64,000 bases of DNA from Heterocephalus glaber. Lineage: Eukaryota; Chordata; Mammalia; Rodentia; Bathyergidae. Within the stretch, counting starts at the first letter, position 1. Each line of letters opens with the position of its first letter. Where the stretch lies: assembly GCF_000247695.1 (NCBI RefSeq), contig NW_004624843.1:5548604-5612603 (forward strand), in the 5' to 3' direction. Under the pieces are notes generated by a model, which searched no databases, had not been told where the DNA came from, and saw nothing but the letters and a program-made list of their open reading frames with translations. Made by a program: the position numbers and the translations under genes. Positions 28,301-40,300 of this stretch are shown here, piece after piece.

Positions 28301-31300
28301 CCAGAGTAGGTAGTAGCCACTTGGATTCCAGCAGGGAGGCCCCCGGCCAGTCCAGGAGTGGTCATTAGGCATTGTCAGAGGGTGGAATGCTCGTCATGAG
28401 AAGGGAGACAAACCGTTCCAATTTCTTTGCAGCTTGTCTCCCAGCCTCTAGTACTTCTTCATGATTGGCCTTCTCCAGGCTTTCATAATCTGTGATGACT
28501 TTGTTAGTGACAAGTGAGAAGCCAAAGATTCGAAGTCCACAGTGCCGAGCAACTAAAACTTCTGGTACTGTGCTCATGCCAACAGCATCTACCTCTAGCT
28601 TCTGCAGCAGGTGACGTTCTGCCAGTCTCAAAGCTGGAGCCAGCCAACATCACATAGGTGCCTTCCTGGAGCTCTCACTACTTGTTCATTTGTTTCCAGA
28701 CACTGAAAGCCTTCTCCCTCATATTCCGGTCATAAGCATCAGACATGGCAGGGAAACAAGCTCGGAACCTTTCATCATTGGGCCCTTTGAGAGGGTTCCG
28801 ACCAAAGAAACCAGGTAGGTTGATATGATCACGGATCAGCATAATGTCTCCAACCTCAAACTTAGGGTTGAGCCCTACAGCTGCATTGGTGACCACCAGG
28901 GTATCTACTCCCAGAAGCCAGAAAACCCTCACGGGAAATGTAACCTTCCAGAGTGAGTATCCTTCATACAAGTGGAATCTGCCCTGCATCATCACACAGG
29001 CTTTGCCATTCAGGAATCCAAACACCAGTCAACCAGCATGACCTGGCACTGTGCTTTGGGGAAAGTTGGGTATGTCACTGTAGTCAAAGCTCTGGGCCTG
29101 AGTTAACCTATCAGCCAGACCTCCTAACCCAGAACCACAGATCACTGCCACTTGCGGCCGGTGCTTGGTATGAGAGAGAAGCCATTGTGCAGTGTTCTGA
29201 TAATCTTCATATGTGAATCCGTCCTCCATGGTCCCAATGTGCTCCCAGAGATTCTGCTCTTCCTGGCTGTGATCAATTGCTGGATCTAGGTGGCGGTCAC
29301 TGATCCAGTCTGCACAGTTAGCCATTTAAAAATTTCTTAACAGTAGATTTTAAATATATGTTTAAAAGCCAACTTCTGACAAGGAATGTAAACATTATGT
29401 ACTATACACATGTACTAAAAAAAAAGTATCTCATTTGGAAATGCAGAAGACTGTATCTCAATGTTGTTTTAGTTTGAACTTCATTGATTACTATGAGTTT
29501 TGACTTTCATTTTCTTTCATTTATTCACTGGTTAATTGTACTTTTTCTATGTGACTTGCTTTGCCCATTTTTCTTTGGAGTGCTCATTTTATTCTAATTG
29601 ACAGAGTTTTCTCATTGACTGAAATCTGGGTCTTACAGACATCTGTGCAAACAGCAAATTTTGTGTGTTTATCTTATATCCATCCACCTCTCAGAACTGC
29701 CTTGTTAGGTTGTATAGTTTTATTTGACTCCTTTGGATTTTTAAAGAAAGCAACCTTCATTGGCAGATGATGGTTTTGATCTTCCTTCTTTACGGCTTCT
29801 TCTCTTATTCCTTTCTCATTTGTTGCCCTGGCTAGGAGTTCCAGATCCACACCGAATGATGTTAGCAAGCATTGTGTCTCGCTTTAATTGTCACGGCAAC
29901 TCTTCATTATGTACAATTTTGGTTACATATTTAAGATATTCTTCATAAATCTCCAAAAGCATCCTTCTGAGCTTTATTTAGATGGTAACAGATGGACTCC
30001 TTTCTTTGTCAACCTCTTTGAAGTTCAGTGTATATTTTTATCCAGCCTATCAATATGATACATTTTGGCCCCAAACATCCAAATATTACACCATCTTGGC
30101 ATTAATTTATACTTGCTCAATGTATATTTTTCAGATTTGGTTTTCTTATGTTTTATATAAGTTTTTTTTTGTACCGGGGATTGAATTCAGGACCTTGTAC
30201 TTGCAAGGCAGGCACAGTGCCACTGAGCTAAATCCCCAGCCCCTCTGTTTTATATAAATTTTTAACAACCCACAGTAAGAGAGAGAGACTAATGTTTTAA
30301 TTTTGTGGGGGAATAGTACTTTGTTAGGTTGAACAAAAAGAAATCAGAGACATTCAACCCTCTGACATTTTACTTTTTAAGTTATCATACAATAAGATAG
30401 ACTACAAATAGTTCTACACATTTTAATACATGTATAACTTCATGTTAACCAATGTACTATTGAGACCCTCAATGGTTCTGTCAGTCCAAAAAATCTGCCT
30501 CCTGCGATCTCATTCTAGCCACTGACCTGAGTCCTGTACCCATAGTTGAGTCTGCTCCGGAATGTCCCTTCCCTAGAACCGTACAGTTCATAGCCCATCT
30601 GATTTTTTTCACTCACTCAGCAAAGTGCCTCTTGGAGTCAGCCATGGTGTCCCATGTACCATTGGTCTCCCTCTTCCAGGTGCTGAGTGGACCACTGCAG
30701 GGATAGATGAGTTTGTCCCTCTATCTGTTACAGGACATCTGGGTTATTTCCGACTCTAGGCAATTATGAATAAGCATGCATGCACACGTTGTTTTGTGAA
30801 CGTAAGCTCCCAGTTCTCTAGGGGAGGGGCTCTCAGCCAGGAGTCACTGTGTTCCTCGAGGAACATTCAGCTAGGTCCAGAGATCTCTGGGGCATCAGGA
30901 GGGGGCAGGGCTGCTCTGGCATCCAGCAGGCAGCAGCCAGGGTGCAATGCAATGCACAGGGCAGACCCTGAGATAGAGAACAATCCAACCCCAACGTCCA
31001 GGGTGTTGCTGTTGAGAGGTGCTATGGGGCAACAACTAGGAGCGCGGCTGCTGGGTGTGCGGAAGTACATGTTTAACTTCATAAGAAATGGCCCACCCTT
31101 CTCGGAGCGGCTTCCCCAGTTTGTGATCCCACAGCAATGTACAGTTTGCAGCTGCTGTGTGGCAACACCAGCACTTGGCATTGGCAGCATTTAAAGAAAA
31201 CTGAAGGGCTTCGTGGGAAGCCAAAGGATGGGCTGAGGTCTCAGGGTGGGAGGTTTGGTAGAGTTACCGGATTTAACAAGTAAGTATATGGGATGCTCAA

Positions 31301-34300
31301 TTAGGCTTGAGTTTTAAGTGAACAATGAAAAATTTCTTCGTATTGGTGCACTCCATGCATCAGCCCACGCTTGGTGTGTTTCAAACATTGAGTTTTGAGC
31401 AGGGAGTGGTGATGCCCACCTATAACCCAGCACTTCAGGATCTCAAGTTTGAATCCTGCCTGGGAAATTTATGAGACTCTGTCTCCAAATTAAAACATAA
31501 GTAAAGAAAAGGCCTGAGATGTTGCTTAGTGGTACAGTGCTCCTGGGTTTGATCGCTTAGTGTGCCACCCCCCAAAAATCAGTGGGAAAAAGAAAACTTA
31601 ACCTGGTATTAGCACTTCTTGTCTTCTATATATCTTCTCTGTTGAAGTATCTGTTTGTCTTTTGCCCATTTTTACATTAAACTTTTCCTGTTGAGTTTTG
31701 TATATATCCTGGATGTGTCTTGTTAGATAAATGACTTGAAATATTTTTTCAAAAAGTCTAAAACTTCTTCTCATTCTCTTAATGGTCTGTTGTTGTTGTT
31801 TTTTTTTTTTTTTTGTATCAGGAATTGAACTCAGGACCTTGTGCTTGGCAGGCAGTTAATGGTTTGTTTTTTTTTGTTTTTGGTACTGGGGATTGAACTC
31901 AGGTCCTTGCACTTGCACAGCAGGCAGTGAAACCACTGAGCTAAATCCCTGGCCCTAATGGTTTCTTTTGAATAGCAAAAGTTTTTAACTTTGATCAAGT
32001 TCAAGTCACCAGTGTTTTCTTTTATGCATCACCCATTTGGTGTTGTATCTGAGAATGCTTTGCCTAACCTTGTTATGAAGATTTTTTTCCTATGTTTTCT
32101 TCTAAATTTTCAACGTTTTGCATTTTACATGTACATCCATGATCCATTTTGAGTTAATTTTTGTATACAGCATGAGGTTTGGGATGAGGTTAAATTTGTT
32201 TGCACACATTCAACTGTTTTCAACACTGGCTGGGAAGACCACCCTTTCTCCATTGTTTTGCCTTTGCCTTTTTGTCTGAAGTCTTAGGGGAGAGCATTCA
32301 GCCCTTCAGTGTTAGGCATGATGTTAGCGATAGGGTTTTGTTTTTGTTTTTTGTTTTTTTTACCGGAGATCAAACTCGGGTCCTTGCGCTTGTGCAGCAG
32401 GCAGCGAAACCACTGACCAATCGCCGGCCCAGCAATAGGGTTTTTAATAGATGCTTGTTATCAGGTTGAGCAATATCCCTTCTATTACTAGTTTGCTGAA
32501 AGTTTTAATAATTACTAGATACTGAATCTTTCAAATGCTTTTTCTGCATCAACTGTAGTTATCATGTAGTTTTTCTTCTCTATGCTGTCACTATGGGTGG
32601 GTTATGTTGATTGATTTTTAAATATTTCACTAAACTTATATTCTCAGGATGAACCTCATTTAGTCATGATGTATTATTCTTTTCATGTGTTGCTGTGTTT
32701 TAATTGCTAATATGTTGCTGAGGATATGTATGGCTATACATATCCTGAAGAATACTCAGCTGTAGTTTTCTATTCTTCTGCTATATTTCTCAGATTTTTG
32801 CATGAGATCCAGCCTCATAGAGTTGCAAAGTATTCTTTCTACTTTTTGGAAAATGTTGGGTAGGATTTCTGCTTTTTCTACTTTAAATGGTTGGTAAATT
32901 TCATTAGTAAAACCATGTAGGCCCAAAGGGGTTGGAGATGTAGTTCAGTGGCATGGTGCTGGCCTCAAAAGTGCAAGGTCCTGGGTTTGATCCCTGGTAT
33001 GGGAAAAAAAACAAAAAACAAAACCAAAAAAACCATATAGGCCCAGGAGGGATTATATTTTTTGAAAGGTCTTAAGTATGACTTCAGTTGCTTTAATTTG
33101 ACTATTAAGGTTATCTATTACATTTTTTGAGTGAATTGTGGTAGTTTGTGGTTGAGGGATTGGTCTATTTTACTTAAATTTTATATATATGTATATATAT
33201 ATGTTTTGTTTTTTGAGACAGGGTCTCACTATGTCGTTCAGGCTGGCCTTGAACTCATGGTGATCCCTCTGTCTCAGCCTCCGGAGTGCTGGGGTTACAG
33301 GCATGCCTGGCTCCAGTTGTCAATATTTTTGCATGCACAGTTGTTCACAGTTGTTTCCTTATAATCTTCTTCACATCTGTGAGGCCTGTCATGTCTCCTT
33401 TTTCACTCTAATATTGGTAATTTGTATCTTCTCTCCTTTTTCTTTGTCAATTTTGGTAGCAATTTATTAATTTTACTGATCTCATTAAAGAAGTAGCTTT
33501 TGGTTTCATTAATTTTTGTCTCCAATTTTGCTCTTATTTTTATTATTTCTCTCCTGCTGTCTTTGATTTTACCTTTCTCATTCCCACTAGTTTTACTATG
33601 AAATCTTAAATCCTGATTTGAGAACTTCTTTCCTAAATAAGCAGAATGCTATCAATTTTCTTCTAAACACTGCTTTGGCAGCATCTCACTAATTTTAGTA
33701 TGTTGCAGATTCATTTTTTGCCATTTAAGAATATTTGTAACTTTCCTTGAGCCTTCCTTTGACCCAGGGATTTTTATTTCCCAAGTATTTGGATATATTC
33801 TTCTCTCTCTCTCTCTCTCTCTCTCTCTTGATTGGACCTAGTGTCTTGCACATGTTAGGCAAATGCTCTACCTCTGACCTATACCCCTAGCCATTTTCTT
33901 GTTATCTTTACGTTACTGATTTCTACTTTAATTTCATTAAGGTCATAAAATGTAATTTATATGATTTCAATTTCATACATTTGTTCAGGTGTGCTAATGG
34001 CCTATCTTGGTAACTATTCTATGTTCTGCTACTGCTAGGTAGTATCATGGAAGTTAATTAGTTTCCAGTTGGTGGGTGGTGGTCAATTCTTCTGTATTCC
34101 TGATGATTTATGTCTCTCAGTTGTACTAATCTCTGAGAGAAAAAATGTTTTTAACTACACACACACACACACACACAGAGTCTTCAACTATATTGTGGAT
34201 TTAAAAAAATTTGCATGTGTATGTGCTGTACTGATCAGACTTGATTATCAGTATTTTTCTACCTTCAAATGATTTGCAGATTTCTCCCTTTCCTGGCCCT

Positions 34301-37300
34301 GTGGGCTGGCCTGTTTGTGAAAGGCTCCCCCAACACAGCTCCATACCTTCTCCTGCTGTTGTTCTCTGACCTCTGCTCCCGCGCCCTGGGGCTAAGCTGG
34401 CCAGGTGGGAACTGAGTAGAATTAAACCTTCAGTGCCTCCTTGTAGGAACCACGTCCAGCAGGTGCCTGGGGATCCTGGGCCACTGGTCCTGCACGGCCC
34501 GTCCCCTCAGCCTGTCCCACCAGGCAGCCTGCTCTAGAACAAGACTGCTGTGCTTTCGCCCCTGGGCTCAGCATCTCTCCTGCTGCTAATTTTTTTGGAT
34601 ACTGGTGTACTTCTGCGTTTTTAACATTTTTATTTTTAGACGTATTTAATTTAAAGAGACAGGGTCTTGCTGTGTTGCTCAGGCTGGTCTTAAACTCCTG
34701 GACTCAAGGTGTGTGCCCTCACACCCACCTAAAATTTTCGTCTTTGAGTCTGTTTCTGGTAGCTTGCGTTTTCTTAGGAAATCACTCGTCTCCTCAAGAC
34801 TTGCACGGGCTCTTGGGTCTCTGCTGTCCTTGGGTGTTTTGGGGTGTCTTCTCTGACATCTGAGGAGCTCATTTGATTTTGTATTCATCCCTCACTTAAC
34901 AATTAAAGCATGAAAAGTTGTGCCTTTTTATTTAAATGCAGCATTGACACCATTCTATGGAACTTCAAAGAGAGCACCCTTGTCGTCTGTAGTTATAAAA
35001 TTTATTCTCTTATGCTCAAGGTTTGGAGCATTTGAAACATTTCTGATTTGAAGTTTTTATGGTGTTTATATGTTTTTCTTGTTTCATTACACTGTGCTGA
35101 GGTAGGGCCTGTAAAATTTCAATGAAAATTAAATGGGCTTTTCTTTATGGCTTAACGTATGTTATGGTTTATATCTAGATGTCCCCAAGAGCATCATGCA
35201 CTCACAGGCAGGGTTTTGGGAAGGTGACTGGATTATTGGGGTTCAAAGCTGACTCGCTGTGAGGAGGTGGGGCCTGGTCAGACGAGGTGGGGCACCGGGG
35301 CGTGGCCCTGAGGGGGTGTGGTCTGGAAGGGTTTATCTCCCTCCTCACTCCTCCCTTTGCTCTCTGCTTCCGGTTCACCATGCCATGAGCAGCTCTCCTT
35401 CACCAGGGCCCTCTGCCATGCCGTCCTGCCTCGGAGCCAGCCAACTGCAGACTGAAAGCTCCGAGCTGTGAGCCAAAATAAACCTTTCCTTCCCTAAGAA
35501 GCTAGTGGTAGGGACTTTGTCCCAGTGATGAAGAAAGGGACTAAGACAGTATAAGGCCCATTTTTGGTGATGTTCAGTGCCCAGGAGCCACGGGGGTGGG
35601 GGTGTGGGCAGCACAGCGTGAGAGGGGACAGAGTTCAGTGGTGACACTTGCAGCCCACCTAGCTCTTCTTGCTCAGCGTCCCTGTGTGCCCGCCTTGGCC
35701 CACTCCTAGGAGCAGGGAGCATGGTGGTGTCTGCTGCTGCTGTCCCTGGCTCTGCGACCTGACTGGCCACCACAACCACTCACTGTAACCAGTCCCCTTG
35801 GGCTCTGTCTCCCTGATCTAAGACAGCACCAGAATGTCGGCTTAAATAAATAAAAGGGATTCCCAGCCTCCAGAACCATGGGCTACATAACCTCTTCTTT
35901 TTTTTTTTTTTTTTTGGAACCGGGGATCAAACTCGGGTCTTTGCGCTTGCGCAGCAGGTGACGAAACCACTGAGCTAAATCCCCGGCCCCTTAACCTCTT
36001 CTTGTTATAAATTACCCAGCCTCAGGTACTACATATTAACAACAGAAAATGGACTAAGACACCTCCACCTTACAGATAAAGCAACTGAAGCACAGAGAAT
36101 TTGCCTAGCCAACATCACACAGCTAAGAAGTGGCAGAGCTGAGAATCAAAACCCAGCCAGGTGGCACGGGTGCCTGCGTGATAACCACTACATCCTATCT
36201 CTGCCCTGATTCCGTACTGTGGAGAAAATACCTGAAGATATGAAAAAGAATTAATATTCAGAATCTTTAAAAAGCTGCTAACGAATTAAGATTGACGTAC
36301 ATGACCCAATAGAAAAGAACTGGGGAAAAAATAGAATGGCCTACTGATAAAGAAGTGGAAAAAATGAATAAACACACAGAAAATTTACAAGTCCTCCAGT
36401 TCAGCCAGGGAAAGCCTGAGATCTCCGCCTCCTCCGAGGAAGGATCAGAGAAAATGAGGAATTGGATGACAGAGTGAGGCAGGGTGTGGGGAGTGGCCTC
36501 TCGCACTGCTGGTGGCCGGGGACTGCTGAGTGCCCCTTATCGAAGATGTCTGGGACAGAAGTGTTTCCATTTCAGGTTTTGGAATATCTATCCGCATGCA
36601 CACAGTGAGGCACTGTGGTGAGGTACCTGGGTCTAAATGTGGAATTTGTTTGTGGCTCTTAGACACATAGTCTGAAGTCTAATTTTATTTAAAATATTTT
36701 AGGGTCCGGGGATGTAGCTCAGTGGTTTTGCTGCCTGCTGCGCAAGCACAAGGACCCGAGTTCGATCTCTGGTAAAAAAATATATATATGTATATATTTT
36801 TAAATAATTTTATACGTGAAACTAAGTTTCATGGTGTAGAACTGGCCACTTCTGCAGTCGTGGCAGCATGCAAAAGGGCTCTGATTCGGGGCCATGTTGG
36901 GTTGTTAGGGGTGCCCAGCCTGGGTTACCTTCTGAGTGGCAATCTGGCGGGATCCCTCTAGATTAAAAGTGCTCTTTATTTTGCCTGCGATCCCACTCCA
37001 GGCCCTGTCACAGCCTCAGTGTACACACTCAGCTCCCTGAGCAGCTGTGCCCCGTTACCTGATAGCCCACCTGTGTCCTCGCCACTCTTCAGCGGGGCCA
37101 GAGTCCGAGGGGCCGCCAGGCACTCTGGGTGATGGCTGGGCACTTATCTCTCCCCACTTTCAGTCAGCTGTGCCCCTCCTGGAGCTGACGCAGGCCACCT
37201 GTACCTCTGATGCAATTACATCGTTTTCTGCTAAAAACCAGTGGATTTCAATGCAAGTTTATAAAAACTAAGCTAAATGCTCTGAAGAATCCCATTAAGG

Positions 37301-40300
37301 CAAGTTGCTAAAAACCGTAACCTAAACCAAACTGCTGCTGAATAGGGTTTCTCTTTCTTTTTTTTTCTTTTTTCTTTTGAGACAGGGTCTTATTATGTAG
37401 CCCAAGCTGACCTTGAACTTGCTATGCAGCCCAGGCTGGTGTGCCACCACACGGGGCTAAAACCAGTGTAAAATACTGGGGAAAACATCATAAGGATCTC
37501 TAAGGGGTTTGCACTTAGAGTCTCCATAAGCGTCTAGACTTCAAAAGCAGACAGAACCTAATGGCTGTGCTCTAGCGGGACAAAGAAATCAGACAGAACT
37601 GGTCCCCATGGTCAGAGGATGGGTAGGACACATTGGTGCCGTTCACATTTAAAAAAATACCAAAAGCATATTGAGTTACTTAGGAAAATTTAAAACATTT
37701 AAAAATAAAGCAGAACCTTTATCAAAGCAAAGGGCATCCATGATGGCCTCAAAGGCCTCTGCCGACCTTGTTAATGTTTCTGTCCCCGGCTGCGCTGTCT
37801 GCTCAGTGGGTTTACCTTTCAGACCCACTTCAGATCTCTATCTTTCACGGAGGAGTCTCAGCGACTCACATTTATCACTCTTACTAACTCTTCCCTTATT
37901 TCATAGTGTTTTCATGGAGGAGACCCTTCCTTCTCTGCTTTTAGCTCCACAGGTGTTGGCGTGTTTCATGCCATGTTTTTAAGCTCTGCGTGTTAGGGTT
38001 TATCTCAAACCTCTACGTCAGAAATTTCATTTGAAAAAGCAAAAGCAAACTCTCGATGCCGCCATTTGCAAATCACTGCTCCTGAGTTACAAGGGTGTCA
38101 GAGTGGAAACGTTTTCCTGATTCTACTGGATGGGACCCCCAGGTGAACGCTGAGGGGTTTTAAAATTCTGGATTTACGGAGCCTAGATTTCCCTAACAGC
38201 AAGTCAGTTGGAAAACCTGAGTCTGGGTTGGAAGATGCAGAGCTGGGAGCTTTTCTCAGTCTTGCTAATTAATGGTGTAGAGTCTGCTGTTTTGCTTTTT
38301 ATTGATTATTTGCTTATTATTTGTTGGTTTTGTTTTGAGACAGGATCTTGCTATGCAGTTCAAACTGGCCTTGAACTCACTACATAGCCCAGGCTGGCCT
38401 CGAACGTGGAGTGATTCTCCTGCCTCAGTCCCCAAGTGCTGGGATCATAGGTGCCACCCCACCTGGCTATTTATTTTTTAAGAGATGAGGGTCTTGCAGT
38501 GTTGCCCAGGCTGGCATTGAACTGTTGAGCTCAAGTGATCCTACTACCTCCGCCTCCCAACTAGTTACTGGGCTTTTTGAAAATAAAGAAGAGGGGCAAA
38601 GGTTTCTAAGGAATATAGCACGGCAGGAATGAGAGCTAGGGAACGGAGGGCCTCTGGAGCCTGCGAGAAGCTGGGCCCAAGAACCAGCTTGGGCTGAATA
38701 AATGCGGAAGGTCAGAGCGGGAGGATGCTCCCGGCTCAGAGAGGACGCAGTGTCGCAAGTGCTGGGGACCCCAGCTTTCCTCATTTTTTTTCCCTTCCGT
38801 ACCCACTTTTAAAATTTCAAAGGGGCTGTGGTTGGGGGCGTGGCTCAACGGCAGACCACTTGCCCAGCACGCACGAGCCCCCCGCCCCCCCGTTCCAGTC
38901 CCAACGCAGAAATTCCCAACACGTATGCACGCACGTGCACGCATGCGCACACACGCATATCCCCAGCCTCCGACCACCCCTCCTCACCGCTGACCGTACT
39001 CCTGTCTCTGTAAGCCGCACAATTTACCAGACACTGAAGTCATCTTTGTTCAACTCAAATGAACATTCAGATGTTTCAGCCTCTCATTTCTGTCCCTGCT
39101 GGTTTTAGGGACTGTCCCCTGCCATCAGCGAGCTCTCGGCCTGTGACTTGGCCTCTGCCTGCCCCATGTCAGCTGATGTCCACCCAGGCCACCAAACAAA
39201 AGGGGCTACCCGGTTTCTGCACCATTTCGGGAGCGGGTGGCCAGGCCGAGGTTTTCCTTCCAAGTCTTTCCCCAGCGAAACTTCAAATGGTCCCAACACA
39301 AAGTTGTGGGATGAGACTGAGTAGAAAGAAATACAGCAGAGTTCGGTCACCTGCAGGTGACTGCAGTCATGTCACCGTCACGAGTCCGACCTCGCCTAGT
39401 CCCGAGTGCCACACGCGTGTGAAAACCCCCACAACAGTAAAGACGGGTGTAAAAATGCAGCCTCCCCACTCAACAAAGTAGCAACGCTTTGCACACTCGA
39501 CATGGCCAGCGAGCTGCCTGAGAAGGTAACCAGGTGGCTGCCGCCGCCTGGGAAACACTGTTTATTTCTTGGATGAACCAGCCGGGGCCCTCACCCCCTT
39601 CCCCTCCGCCCCGATGCTCCCGCTCCCGCTGTGACTGAGGACACAAAGCCCCGCAGCGCCTACCTCCTGCAGTCTGACTTCCTCCGGCTGCAGGATCTCT
39701 AGCACTCCGCTGCTCCGGATCTCAGGCAGGTCCTGCCACAGGTTGAACCTCGAGTGGGGGTTGCTGAGCAGGCAGATCTGGGGCAGAGGCCTCCTCTCGG
39801 GTGGGCTTGCCGGCTGCTCCTCCTCGTCTTCCTCCTCGTCCTCCTCCTCGTCCTCGGGGCTGTCCTCGCCGGCTGGGGACCCGTCCTCATTGCTCTGGAT
39901 TTCCGCGTCCTGCTGCCTTCTGGTTTCAATTTCTTGGAGAGTGGATTTGTCTCGGTATTCCTGATATAGGAGTCCTGAAATGGAAGAGTTGTAATAAGAA
40001 AAGGAAAAAGCCTTTAGGTGAGCATCAGCAAGAAAGCCAGACTGGTGCGTCTCGGCAGCGGGCTCCAGGGTCACAGAAAGCACCGCTGTCCTTTTCTAGG
40101 GACAGAGCTGTGTGTGTGCATTTTTCCAAACAAACAAAGTCATCCCCGAGTACTCTGGCAATCCATCTCCACAAATACACCCCACAGTAATCACACTGGG
40201 CAAAACCAGAACCTAGAACTGGATATGTTCACTGCCACGCATCCAGAGTTGATAGAAATGTCCCAATTATGCTTTAATATCCCCAAAAGGATCCTTTGAA

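Larger units (their letters stand above)
30250..34270 (-). mobile_element. Long antisense L1 (3' UTR to ORF2 reverse-transcriptase region), multiply interrupted
   Basis: Blocks in antisense order: TACATGTTTAACTTCATAAG (31067), TCTTTTGCCCATTTTTACAT (31655), ATTTTGAGTTAATTTTTGTA (32147), AATGCTTTTTCTGCATCAAC (32534), GTTTCATTAATTTTTGTCTC (33502) and TCTTCAACTATATTGTGGAT (34181). No open frame survives. Interrupted by MER5A, a B1-dID, ID elements and a B1. Confidence 0.75.
19255..39663 (-). other. NGEF: NGEF intron 3 (20.4 kb)
   Basis: Largest intron of the gene. It contains the PNP retrocopy, the L1 fragments, MER5A, LTRs and most ID elements listed. Stretches 20730-21980, 22340-23690, 25510-26170, 36800-37340, 37470-38310 and 39000-39660 show no recognised feature. 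Confidence 0.85.

Noticed and set aside
28678..29025. Functional PNP-like enzyme gene
   Set aside because: In-frame stops near 29026 and 28675 and a frameshift near 28630 break the frame; no introns; flanked by target-site duplications.
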